The translations under genes were made by a program, and so were the position numbers. Under the pieces are notes generated by a model. The model ran no database searches. It was not told the DNA's origin and was given only the letters and a program-made list of their open reading frames with translations. Below are positions 16,522 through 24,644 of a stretch of DNA of 63,555 nt, piece by piece. Each line of letters begins with the position of its first letter. Positions within the stretch are counted from its first letter, which is position 1. Origin of the DNA: Bacillota bacterium (GTDB lineage Bacteria > Bacillota > Clostridia > Lachnospirales > Lachnospiraceae); the NCBI GenBank assembly GCA_023411215.1, contig JAEYOY010000016.1, positions 1-63,555 on the forward strand, given 5' to 3'.

Positions 16522-19170
16522 ATGAATAAAAAGATTGTATTAATTGACGGACACAGCATTTTGAATCGGGCATTTTATGGTATGCCGAATATGACTACCT
16601 CCAAAGGAGAGCATACCAATGCAGTTCTTGGGTTCATTAATATTATGTTTAAAATCTTGGAGGAGGAGAAGCCGGATTATCTGACGGTAGCCTTTGACAC
16701 TCATCATCCGACCTTCCGCCATGAGATGTTTACAGAATATAAGGGGACAAGAAAGGGTATGCCGGATGAACTACGGGAGCAGGTACCTGTAATGAAAGAG
16801 GTACTGAAGGCAATGAGAATTCCAATAATCGAGATACCTGGCTTTGAGGCAGATGATATTCTCGGAACCCTGGCTACCAGATCAGAAAAAGATGGGGATC
16901 AGGTATCGGTTATTTCAGGAGACAGGGATCTGCTGCAACTTGCCAGCGAGAGGATTAAGATACGAATCCCAAAGACAAAGAAAACAGGTACGGAGATCGA
17001 GGATTACTATGCTTCGGATGTAATGAATACTTATCATGTAACACCGAAGCAATTTATTGATTTGAAGGGTCTTATGGGAGATGCCTCCGATAATATTCCA
17101 GGTGTTCCGGGAGTGGGGGAGAAGACAGCAGGTAAGTTAATTGAAACCTATCAGTCTATTGAGAATATCTATGAGCATATCGATGAGATGTCTCCCGGTA
17201 AGGTGACCAATTCCTTGAAGGAGAATAAGGAACTGGCCTTCCTGTCCAAGAAGCTGGCTACGATTTGTGTAGACTGTGATCTGGAATATCAGATTGAGGA
17301 TGCCGGTCTCGAAGATATGTACAATGAGGACGTATATCTGATATTTAAAAGGCTGGAATTCAAGAATCTCTTATCCCGCTTTCAAACGAAGGAGGTCGAC
17401 CGTTCCACGGGTATGGAACAAAGCTTCTTGCTGATTGATGATCTGGGTAAAGCAGATAAGGTATTTGAGAGTATGGAGGAGAAAGGAGCTCATCCGATCG
17501 GACTTCAGATGATTGTTGATCAGAAACGTGTTCTGGGTGTTGCTCTTTGCAAAGAGGAAGAGGCGGTATATTTTATTCGTTGTACGGGTTTTGTTACTGA
17601 GGACTATCTCTGCGATAAAGCAGCAAAGCTGGCTCATAACAGCTATGTCTTATCTGTAATCGGATTAAAGGAACAGCTGCCTTATCTTGCTGTTACTGAA
17701 GAAGATAATATTTTTGATGCAGCAATCGCAGCTTATTTATTAAATCCACTGACGGATACCTATCATTATGATGATATCGCTAGAGATTATCTGAGCATGA
17801 CGGTACCATCCAGAGAGGATCTCTTGGGCAAGACATCCCTCACAGATGCGGTGGAACAGAAGTCAGAGGCGTTCCTATCCTTTGCCTGTTACAGTGCATA
17901 TGTAGCAATGCGCGCAGCTGAGCGGTTAAAGGATTTGTTATTCCGGTCGGAGATGTTGCAGCTTTTTGAGACGGTTGAGATGCCATTGATTTACACGCTC
18001 TATGACATGGAGGTAAGAGGCATTCGTGTGAATAAGGCTGCTCTAAAGGAATACGGAGATAACCTTAAGATTGGAATTGATAAGCTGGAGAAAAACATAT
18101 ATGAATTGGTAGGAGAGAAATTCAATATTAATTCCCCGAAGCAGCTGGGAGTCATCCTCTTTGAGAAACTTCATTTGCCTAATGGGAAGATGACGAAGAC
18201 TGGCTACTCTACCTCTGCGGATATCCTTGAGAAACTTCAAAGCGAGCACCCGGTAGTAGCGATGATATTGGAATACAGACAGTTAACCAAATTAAAATCC
18301 ACCTATGCCGATGGTTTGGCAGAGTATATCAGGGAGGATGAGCGAATTCACGGAAAGTTCCATCAGACCATAGCGGCAACGGGACGGATCAGCAGTACCG
18401 ATCCAAATCTACAGAATATCCCCATCCGTATGGAATTAGGAAGACAGATCCGTAAGGTATTTATCCCTAAGGAGGATTATGTATTTCTAGATGCGGACTA
18501 TTCTCAGATTGAGCTGCGAGTTTTGGCACATATGTCTGAGGATGAGCGACTAATTAATGCTTACCGTGAAGCAAAGGATATTCATCGCATCACTGCTTCC
18601 GAGGTATTCCATATTCCCTTTGAAGAAGTAACTCCTGCGCAGAGAAGCAGCGCGAAGGCCGTTAACTTTGGAATTGTCTATGGTATCAGCTCCTTTGGTT
18701 TAGGACAGGATCTGAATATCACCAGGAAGGAAGCTGAGCGATATATAGCGAAATATTTTGAAACCTATCCGAAGGTGAAGCAGTATCTGGATCGATTGGT
18801 TGCAGAGGCTAAGGAGCAGGGCTACTGCACCACTTTATTCGGTCGCAGAAGGCCGGTACCGGAGCTTACCTCCAGTAATTTCATGCAGCGTTCTTTTGGA
18901 GAACGAGTGGCAATGAATTCCCCGATCCAGGGAACAGCTGCTGACATCATTAAGATTGCGATGATCCGGGTGAATCAGAGGCTTGAGAAGGAGAAGCTGC
19001 GTTCGGCATTGATTCTTCAGATACACGATGAGCTTTTAGTAGAGACACATAAAGACGAGGTGGAAAAGGTATCGAAGATCATGGTTGAAGAGATGCAGGG
19101 AGCTGCTGAGCTTTCCGTAGTATTGGAGGCGGAGGTAAAAGAGGGCAGTAACTGGTTCGAAGCGAAATAG
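16522..19170 (+). CDS. polA: DNA polymerase I
   Basis: An 882-aa protein with a 5' nuclease domain (IVLIDGHSILNRAFYG, GFEADDILGTLA, GLMGDASDNIPGVPGVGEKTA), a middle exonuclease-like domain and a family A polymerase. Polymerase motifs are DADYSQIELR (about 657), RSSAKAVNFGIVYG (about 708) and QIHDELLVE (about 833). The middle domain lacks the D-x-E metal ligands (IGLQ where FDTET is expected), so proofreading is probably absent, as in Bacillus PolA. It fills gaps and removes RNA primers. coaE follows, an order common in Firmicutes. Confidence 0.97.
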   Translation: MNKKIVLIDGHSILNRAFYGMPNMTTSKGEHTNAVLGFINIMFKILEEEKPDYLTVAFDTHHPTFRHEMFTEYKGTRKGMPDELREQVPVMKEVLKAMRIPIIEIPGFEADDILGTLATRSEKDGDQVSVISGDRDLLQLASERIKIRIPKTKKTGTEIEDYYASDVMNTYHVTPKQFIDLKGLMGDASDNIPGVPGVGEKTAGKLIETYQSIENIYEHIDEMSPGKVTNSLKENKELAFLSKKLATICVDCDLEYQIEDAGLEDMYNEDVYLIFKRLEFKNLLSRFQTKEVDRSTGMEQSFLLIDDLGKADKVFESMEEKGAHPIGLQMIVDQKRVLGVALCKEEEAVYFIRCTGFVTEDYLCDKAAKLAHNSYVLSVIGLKEQLPYLAVTEEDNIFDAAIAAYLLNPLTDTYHYDDIARDYLSMTVPSREDLLGKTSLTDAVEQKSEAFLSFACYSAYVAMRAAERLKDLLFRSEMLQLFETVEMPLIYTLYDMEVRGIRVNKAALKEYGDNLKIGIDKLEKNIYELVGEKFNINSPKQLGVILFEKLHLPNGKMTKTGYSTSADILEKLQSEHPVVAMILEYRQLTKLKSTYADGLAEYIREDERIHGKFHQTIAATGRISSTDPNLQNIPIRMELGRQIRKVFIPKEDYVFLDADYSQIELRVLAHMSEDERLINAYREAKDIHRITASEVFHIPFEEVTPAQRSSAKAVNFGIVYGISSFGLGQDLNITRKEAERYIAKYFETYPKVKQYLDRLVAEAKEQGYCTTLFGRRRPVPELTSSNFMQRSFGERVAMNSPIQGTAADIIKIAMIRVNQRLEKEKLRSALILQIHDELLVETHKDEVEKVSKIMVEEMQGAAELSVVLEAEVKEGSNWFEAK

Positions 19171-19260
19171 TGTGAGTTATTGAAAAGATAATTCACACTT
19201 CCAAGTTTGTGCCTGCGTCACCAAAGTGTAAAGGGCACACTTGGCACAAACTAACACAAA
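19171..19260. repeat. Modular palindromic repeat, copy 2
   Basis: It begins right after the polA stop with hairpin GTGTGAGTTAT/ATAATTCACAC. The second module follows: outer arms AGTTTGTGCC (19204) and GGCACAAACT (about 19243), inner arms AAGTGT/ACACTT, then AACACAAAGGG. The same second module occurs at 36995. It separates polA from coaE. Confidence 0.75.
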
Positions 19261-19317
19261 GGGGAAACATTTAAAGTTAGTATGAATTGCGAAGATAAAA
19301 GCAGATTGGAGATATAG

Positions 19318-19911
19318 ATGAAGGTGATTGGCTTAACGGGCGGAATAGGCAGCGGAAAATCTCTGGTAGCAGGCATAATGAAGGAGCAATACGGAGCCTC
19401 CATCATTGATACCGACAGAATCGCAAGGGAACAGATGGAGCCAGGCGGAGCAAGCTATCAAGAAGTAGTTGATTGCTTTGGACTAAGTATTCTGGCAGAC
19501 GATGGTAGGATTGACCGGAGCAGGCTTGCAGCCCTTGTCTTCAATGATAAGGCGAAGAGGCTTCGTATTAATGAGATTACGCATCCTAAGGTTCTTGCCA
19601 CGGTCAGGAGGCAGATCGATCAGCATAGGCTGCTACAGGATATTCCATATCTTTTGATAGAGACTGCTTTGATGATTGAGTCCGGCTATGACTTTGTATG
19701 TGATGAGGTCTGGTATGTCTATGCTCCGGAGGAGCAGAGAAGAAGCTGGCTAAGAACGGAACGGGGTTATTCAGATGAAAAGATTGATGCCATCTTTCAA
19801 AATCAATGTAAAGCACAGGAGTTTCGTAATCGCTTTCCGAAGGTGATCGAGAATATCGGCGACATGAAATGGCTACGTGAGCAGGTGGATACCCTGATAA
19901 AGGAGCTATAA
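19318..19911 (+). CDS. coaE: Dephospho-CoA kinase
   Basis: A 197-aa P-loop kinase that phosphorylates dephospho-CoA at the ribose 3' position, the last step of CoA synthesis. The N-terminus is VIGLTGGIGSGKS (Walker A), followed by IIDTDRIAREQ and the HP motif (INEITHPKV) typical of the family. The C-terminal helix is normal and length matches the family. TTGGAGATATAG precedes the ATG. It follows polA and ends at a strong hairpin. Confidence 0.96.
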   Translation: MKVIGLTGGIGSGKSLVAGIMKEQYGASIIDTDRIAREQMEPGGASYQEVVDCFGLSILADDGRIDRSRLAALVFNDKAKRLRINEITHPKVLATVRRQIDQHRLLQDIPYLLIETALMIESGYDFVCDEVWYVYAPEEQRRSWLRTERGYSDEKIDAIFQNQCKAQEFRNRFPKVIENIGDMKWLREQVDTLIKEL

Positions 19912-19966
19912 GCGGAATGTTGGTATAAAAGCTTCCACTGCAAATTATAAGGTTGGAATAATAAAG

Positions 19967-20020
19967 TCATACAGAAAGGATGCCCTGATGCCATAATATC
20001 AGGGCATCCTTTCTGTATGA
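19967..20020. terminator. Very strong hairpin after coaE
   Basis: TCATACAGAAAGGATGCCCT and AGGGCATCCTTTCTGTATGA pair perfectly, and the stem extends further with GAT/ATC. It has 20 or more base pairs and no clear T-tract. It is symmetric and so could block transcription from both sides. Confidence 0.75.
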
Positions 20021-20156
20021 CATGACAGTCCGTACTATAACACAAAAAGCCCTCTGGGAATTGAATGAAGTGATGGCATTAAAGGGGACTACTCTTGATT
20101 GCAGCACTATTTGCAATGTTGTGGACAGTATAGGCGTTTCTCTTTACAAAAAATGC

Positions 20157-20165
20157 TGCTATAAT
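20157..20165 (+). promoter_or_regulatory. Extended -10 promoter of the symporter gene
   Basis: TG-C-TATAAT matches the extended -10 consensus. No good -35 hexamer is visible at 16-18 nt, which fits an extended -10 promoter. Confidence 0.5.
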
Positions 20166-20193
20166 AGAGGGAGAGAGAAGGGAGGATTTATGA

Positions 20194-21447
20194 ATGAAGA
20201 ACTTTATTAAAAACTATCAGATGTCTTTACTTTTATTATTGTCGGTATTGGTTGGAGGTGGCCTTGGTTTGGTGATGGGACCTGAGGCGAAGGTGTTGGA
20301 ACCCTTTGGGCAGATATATCTTAATCTCATGTTTACCCTGATTGTACCCTTGGTTTTCTTTAGTGTTGTCTCGTCCATAGCAAATATGAGCGCCATGAAT
20401 CGACTTGGTAAAATATTTATTAATATAGCAATCATATTTACAGCCACAGCATTATTATCCGGTATTCTATCCATTGTAGGGGTGTTTGTGTTCAATCCAA
20501 CGAAGGGTTTGGCAGATAGCACCATCAATGCAATATTATCCGGTTCCGGCGAGGAGATTGTGGCGGAAGCAGAGCAGTTGTCCTTACCTCAGCAATTAGT
20601 GAATACTATTACGGTTGGGGATTTCTCGGAATTGTTCTCCAGAAGTAAGATGCTGCCACTTCTTATCTTCTCCGTTATGTTCGGGATAGCGACAGTAATG
20701 GTTGGGGAGAAAGCAAGACCGGTGAAGGAATTTGTGAATGCCGCATCGGAAGTATTGATGAAGATGATTAAGATTATTATGTATTATGCTCCGATTGGTT
20801 TGGGCTGTTATTTTGCATCGGTAATTGGTCAGCTTGGAACGCAGATACTCGAGGGATATCTACGTGTATTCCTGCTATACCTCGGCTTGTCCGTAATTAA
20901 CTACTTCCTGTTCTTTAGTATCTATGCTTATGTGGCAGCAGGTAAGCCCGGTGTGAAGGTTTTCTGGAAGAATGCAATAGCACCTACCGTGACAGCACTT
21001 GCAACCTGCTCCAGTGCGGCAACCATTCCTGTCAATCTGGAAGCAACAAAACGGATCGGTGTACCGAAGGATATTACAGAGACAGTCATTCCGCTTGGAG
21101 TGAACACACATAAGGATGGTTCTGTGATCGGCGGCGTATTGAAGGTCGTATTCTTATTCGGACTATTTGGAAAAGAGATAGATAACCTTGGAGCGATACT
21201 TTCGATCTTGGTGGTAGGCTTCCTGGTAGGAGCAGTAATGGGAGCAATTCCCGGTGGTGGTCTCATTGGTGAGATGCTGATTATCAGTATTTTTGGCTTT
21301 CCGGCAGCGGCACTTCCGGTTATCGCAGTGATCAGCACAATTATTGATGCACCTGCCACCGTACTGAATTCTACCGGCAATACGGTATGTGCTATGCTGG
21401 CTGCCAGATTTGTCGACGGTAAGAAGTGGTTACAAAATCAAAAGTAA
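20194..21447 (+). CDS. Dicarboxylate/amino acid:cation symporter (DAACS)
   Basis: A 417-aa polytopic transporter of the glutamate/aspartate:cation symporter family. The helical hairpin and substrate-binding region show ATCSSAATIPVNLEATKRIG and PLGVNTHKDGSVIGG, close to the family signature, and the C-terminal IDAPATVLNSTGNTV corresponds to the D-x3-T/N motif of the last helix. It imports dicarboxylates or acidic/neutral amino acids using Na+ or H+; the substrate is not assignable. The ATG at 20194 has GGAGG 9 nt upstream. The overlapping ATG at 20190 gives only six codons. It is monocistronic, with its own promoter and terminator. Confidence 0.92.
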   Translation: MKNFIKNYQMSLLLLLSVLVGGGLGLVMGPEAKVLEPFGQIYLNLMFTLIVPLVFFSVVSSIANMSAMNRLGKIFINIAIIFTATALLSGILSIVGVFVFNPTKGLADSTINAILSGSGEEIVAEAEQLSLPQQLVNTITVGDFSELFSRSKMLPLLIFSVMFGIATVMVGEKARPVKEFVNAASEVLMKMIKIIMYYAPIGLGCYFASVIGQLGTQILEGYLRVFLLYLGLSVINYFLFFSIYAYVAAGKPGVKVFWKNAIAPTVTALATCSSAATIPVNLEATKRIGVPKDITETVIPLGVNTHKDGSVIGGVLKVVFLFGLFGKEIDNLGAILSILVVGFLVGAVMGAIPGGGLIGEMLIISIFGFPAAALPVIAVISTIIDAPATVLNSTGNTVCAMLAARFVDGKKWLQNQK

Positions 21448-21472
21448 ATTTTGGAGATATGCTTCTCCTTGT

Positions 21473-21517
21473 GGGAGACAGACGAGTTGGAAACAACTGC
21501 AGGCTGTCTCCCTTTTT
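21473..21517 (+). terminator. Terminator of the symporter gene
   Basis: GGGAGACAG and CTGTCTCCC form a 9-bp stem, followed by TTTTTG. The inner GAGTTG/CAACT also pairs. Confidence 0.9.
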
Positions 21518-21610
21518 GCGCGGTGTGTCCAGCGAAGCTGGACCACACTTGCCTCTATGCAACATCCATTGATTGTGCCTTAGTTTGTCGGGAGCCTTCT
21601 AGAAAATTTC

Positions 21611-21639
21611 TTGACAAAATGATAGAAATGAGGGATACT
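21611..21639 (+). promoter_or_regulatory. Promoter upstream of the yycJ-ACT genes
   Basis: TTGACA (21611-21616), 17-nt spacer, GATACT (21634-21639). The transcript would begin near 21646 and run through the 141-bp palindromic element into the MBL gene at 21830. Confidence 0.7.
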
Positions 21640-21661
21640 CTGTTTATTGTTATAGATTAAG

Positions 21662-21802
21662 GTAACTGTTCAGAACCAATCTCGAAAACACTTCGTGTTT
21701 CCTCGATGTGGCGTATTCGCCAAATAAATTTGATAAAATATGCTCACGAATGCGAGCATTCATCACATATTTTATCAAATTTGCTTGGCTCTGAACAGTT
21801 AC
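21662..21802. repeat. 141-bp palindromic element with GTAACTGTTCAGA ends
   Basis: The 13-bp terminal inverted repeats GTAACTGTTCAGA and TCTGAACAGTTAC are perfect. Inside, AAATTTGATAAAATATG pairs with CATATTTTATCAAATTT, with small hairpins GAAAACAC/GTGTTTC and TGCTC/GCGAGCA. There is no ORF. Its end sequence recurs at 28886-28946 and, in part, at 7216-7250, 16272 and 60176. It sits in the 5' leader of the MBL gene. It resembles a MITE or a REP-like element. Confidence 0.75.
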
Positions 21803-21829
21803 AGATTAATATAGAATAGGAAGATTATA

Positions 21830-22621
21830 ATGAAGTTATGCAGCATTGCAAGCGGCAGCAGTGGAAACTGCATTTATGTCGGTAGTCAGAATACAAATTT
21901 ACTAGTGGATGCCGGTATCAGTGCGAAGCGTATTGAAAATGGGCTAAATGGGATTGATATTATGCCGGATACAATACAGGGTATTTTAATTACTCATGAG
22001 CATTCGGATCATGTATCCGGGCTTGGAATACTGGCCCGTAGGTATCATATTCCGATTTATGCAACCTATGAGACGGCATGTGCAATCGATCGGATTAAAA
22101 GCTTGGGAGATATCCCAAGTGAGCTTTATCGCTATGTTACACCGAATGAAACCTTTATGATCAATGATATTTGTGTGAATCCTTTCTCTACCTCCCATGA
22201 TGCGGCTAAACCGGTCTGTTATACTATGCAGTCCGAGGGACATAAGGTTGGAATTGCAACTGATTTAGGAAAATATGATGATTATATCGTATCAGTGCTG
22301 GAGGGCTCCGAGCTTCTATTCGTGGAAGCAAATCATGATGTTAATATGCTCATGGTCGGGAAATATCCTTATTATCTCAAACAGCGTATCTTAGGTGACA
22401 GGGGACATCTTTCCAATGATACCTCTGCTGATCTGATCAGCCGTCTAATTCATCCAAGATTACAACATATATTTTTAGCGCATCTTAGTAAGGAAAATAA
22501 TTATGAAGAGCTAGCTTATGAGACGGTTTGCTGTGAATTGTCTAACCGTGGCATTGGTTTTTCAGCCAAAGATGTGAGTGTAGCACAGAGAGAACAACCA
22601 TCCCGTATGGTAATGGTATAA
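21830..22621 (+). CDS. MBL-fold metallohydrolase, YycJ/WalJ type
   Basis: A 263-aa metallo-beta-lactamase-fold protein. It opens LCSIASGSSGNCIYVG and has the metal-binding motif THEHSDHVSG, a downstream His (STSHDA), D (ATDLG), and HLSKEN near the end. It resembles YycJ (WalJ), a probable nuclease linked to the WalRK system in Bacilli and also proposed to act in DNA mismatch repair. No walRK genes are near, so context does not test this. It is followed 13 nt later by the ACT protein gene. Confidence 0.88.
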   Translation: MKLCSIASGSSGNCIYVGSQNTNLLVDAGISAKRIENGLNGIDIMPDTIQGILITHEHSDHVSGLGILARRYHIPIYATYETACAIDRIKSLGDIPSELYRYVTPNETFMINDICVNPFSTSHDAAKPVCYTMQSEGHKVGIATDLGKYDDYIVSVLEGSELLFVEANHDVNMLMVGKYPYYLKQRILGDRGHLSNDTSADLISRLIHPRLQHIFLAHLSKENNYEELAYETVCCELSNRGIGFSAKDVSVAQREQPSRMVMV

Positions 22622-22634
22622 GGAGGACTATCAT

Positions 22635-22907
22635 ATGAAACGAACCGTAATTACTGTAGTAGGAAAAGACACCGTTGGAATCATTGCCAGGGTTTGTACG
22701 TATCTTGCTAATAATAACATTAATATACTGGATATTTCCCAGACCATAGTTCAAGGCTTTTTTAACATGATGATGATTGTAGATATGACTGGTGCAAGTA
22801 AGGATTATGAGATTATCGCGGAGGAGCTAGAGAATCTGGGATCGGAAATCGGAGTTATCATTAAGGCTCAGCGAGAGGATATCTTTGACATGATGCATAG
22901 AATCTAG
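22635..22907 (+). CDS. ACT domain protein (UPF0237)
   Basis: A 90-aa protein made of two ACT-like halves: KRTVITVVGKDTVGIIARVCTYLANNNINILDIS is typical of the UPF0237/GcvR-like family. These proteins probably sense a small ligand, often an amino acid. AGGAGGACTATC precedes the ATG. The PFL family gene follows after a repeat element. This gene pair, UPF0237-UPF0210, is conserved in many Firmicutes, which suggests a joint function. Confidence 0.92.
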   Translation: MKRTVITVVGKDTVGIIARVCTYLANNNINILDISQTIVQGFFNMMMIVDMTGASKDYEIIAEELENLGSEIGVIIKAQREDIFDMMHRI

Positions 22908-22915
22908 TGTAAAGA

Positions 22916-22988
22916 ATGTGAATTAAAAGCAATTCACATGGGAAGAAGCGGCGAAGTTTGCCCACCCGCGCAAACTCCTTGTTCTTCC
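22916..22988. repeat. Modular palindromic repeat, copy 3
   Basis: Just after the ACT stop codon, hairpin ATGTGAATT/AATTCACAT (22916-22939) is followed by the first module: outer arms GGAAGAA/TTCTTCC and inner arms AGTTTGC/GCAAACT. In the copy at 36946 the inner arms read AGTCCGCA/TGCGAACT, which still pair almost completely. Confidence 0.75.
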
Positions 22989-23039
22989 GTGCTTAATGAT
23001 TATTTTGATTTACACTGTTTTGATAGATTGGAGATTATA

Positions 23040-24404
23040 ATGATAAACATTAATGAAGTCATTGAAACCAATAAAATGATTGAACGGGAGAATCTGGACG
23101 TTCGTACAATCACCTTGGGTATCAGTCTCCTTGACTGCGCAGACCCTGACTTAGAAGAGTTAAATCGTAAGATTTATGAAAAGATAACTACAATTGCGAA
23201 GGAGCTTGTTGCTACAGGCAATAAGATTCAGAAGGAATATGGCATTCCGATTGTAAATAAACGAATTTCGGTTACACCGATTTCCTTGGTAGGCGCAGCA
23301 GCCTGTAAGACCTCAGAGGATTTCGTTACAATAGCAAAGACCTTGGACCGTGCAGCAACCACTGTTGGAGTTAATTTTATCGGTGGCTATTCTGCACTGG
23401 TATCAAAAGCAATGACCACCAGTGATGAACTGCTTATTAAATCTATCCCTATGGCGCTCAGCCAGACGGAGAGGGTATGCAGCTCAGTTAATGTTGGTTC
23501 AACGAAGACCGGTATTGATATGAATGCGGTAAAGCTTCTGGGTGAGATCATCTTAAAGACCGCAGAGGGTACGAAGGAAAAGGACTCTATTGGCTGTGCC
23601 AAATTAGTCATTTTCTGTAATGCACCGGATGATAATCCGTTCATGGCAGGTGCCTTCCATGGAGTTACAGAAGGAGATGCGGTCATTAATGTTGGTGTCA
23701 GCGGACCCGGGGTTGTGAAGAAGGCTATGGAGAACGTAAGAGGTAAAGATTTTGAACAGCTTTGCGAGTCAATTAAGAAAACAGCCTTCAAGATTACTCG
23801 TGTGGGTCAGCTGGTTGCACAGGAAGCTTCCAGAATACTGGGAATTCCCTTTGGTATCATTGACCTATCCCTGGCTCCGACTCCGGCAGTTGGCGACAGT
23901 ATTGCAGAGATATTAGAGGAAATGGGCCTAGAACGTGTTGGTGCTCCCGGTACCACTGCCGCATTAGCCTTATTGAATGATCAGGTGAAAAAGGGTGGTG
24001 TTATGGCATCCTCCTATGTAGGTGGTTTAAGTGGCGCATTTATTCCGGTCAGCGAGGATCAGGGGATGATTAATGCAGTAGAAGCAGGTGCCTTGACTCT
24101 GGAGAAGCTGGAAGCGATGACCTGCGTATGCTCAGTAGGACTTGATATGATCGCCATTCCCGGTGATACGAAAGCTACCACTATCTCGGGTATTATAGCG
24201 GATGAGATGGCAATCGGAATGATTAATCAAAAGACGACAGCGGTGCGCATTATACCGGTTATCGGTAAGGGTGTAGGGGAGCGTGTAGAATTCGGTGGCT
24301 TACTTGGTTATGCACCGGTTATGACTGTAAATCCCTTTGGCTGTGATGATTTTATCAACCGCGGAGGCAGAATTCCGGCTCCGATTCATAGCTTCAAGAA
24401 TTAA
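23040..24404 (+). CDS. PFL family protein (UPF0210/DUF711)
   Basis: A 454-aa protein of the DUF711 family, usually about 450 aa. Recognisable parts include NLDVRTITLGISLLDC, the C-terminal GGRIPAPIHSFKN and internal PTPAVGDSIAEILEEMGLE. Structures of relatives resemble glycyl radical enzymes such as pyruvate formate-lyase, but no glycyl radical loop is evident here and the reaction is unknown. The frame is open from 22938, but that part is repeat DNA. GGAG at about 23030 and family length support the ATG at 23040. It is functionally tied to the upstream ACT gene by conserved pairing. Confidence 0.9.
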   Translation: MININEVIETNKMIERENLDVRTITLGISLLDCADPDLEELNRKIYEKITTIAKELVATGNKIQKEYGIPIVNKRISVTPISLVGAAACKTSEDFVTIAKTLDRAATTVGVNFIGGYSALVSKAMTTSDELLIKSIPMALSQTERVCSSVNVGSTKTGIDMNAVKLLGEIILKTAEGTKEKDSIGCAKLVIFCNAPDDNPFMAGAFHGVTEGDAVINVGVSGPGVVKKAMENVRGKDFEQLCESIKKTAFKITRVGQLVAQEASRILGIPFGIIDLSLAPTPAVGDSIAEILEEMGLERVGAPGTTAALALLNDQVKKGGVMASSYVGGLSGAFIPVSEDQGMINAVEAGALTLEKLEAMTCVCSVGLDMIAIPGDTKATTISGIIADEMAIGMINQKTTAVRIIPVIGKGVGERVEFGGLLGYAPVMTVNPFGCDDFINRGGRIPAPIHSFKN

Positions 24405-24535
24405 GTGAATCATTTTAAGCACAAATATAATTGATTACTGCAATAAAATCGTTACAATAAGTTGATCTGTGAAGCAACCAGAGTATTTACATTAGATATG
24501 AGAAATAGTATATTAATATTGTAAATAATTAACTT

Positions 24536-24603
24536 GAACCGAGCCATGATCTCCTTCGTCTAATCCTTATCATGATATGGAGAGATTGCTTCTCGGTTCT
24601 TTC
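24536..24603 (+). terminator. Large hairpin between PFL and pepD genes
   Basis: GAACCGAG and CTCGGTTC form the outer stem, with inner ATGAT/ATCAT and ATCTCC/GGAGAGAT pairings, followed by TTTC. Probably a terminator for the PFL gene. Confidence 0.65.
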
Positions 24604-24644
24604 ATCGGTTTACAGAAAAAGATAATAGAAAGGTGATTAATAAG

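Noticed and set aside
21451..21660. A 69-codon plus-strand frame after the symporter
   Set aside because: It runs through the symporter terminator and the promoter at 21611 and has no ribosome binding site or family similarity.
22938..23039. N-terminal extension of the PFL family protein
   Set aside because: The added codons are the modular repeat; family length and the ribosome binding site support 23040.
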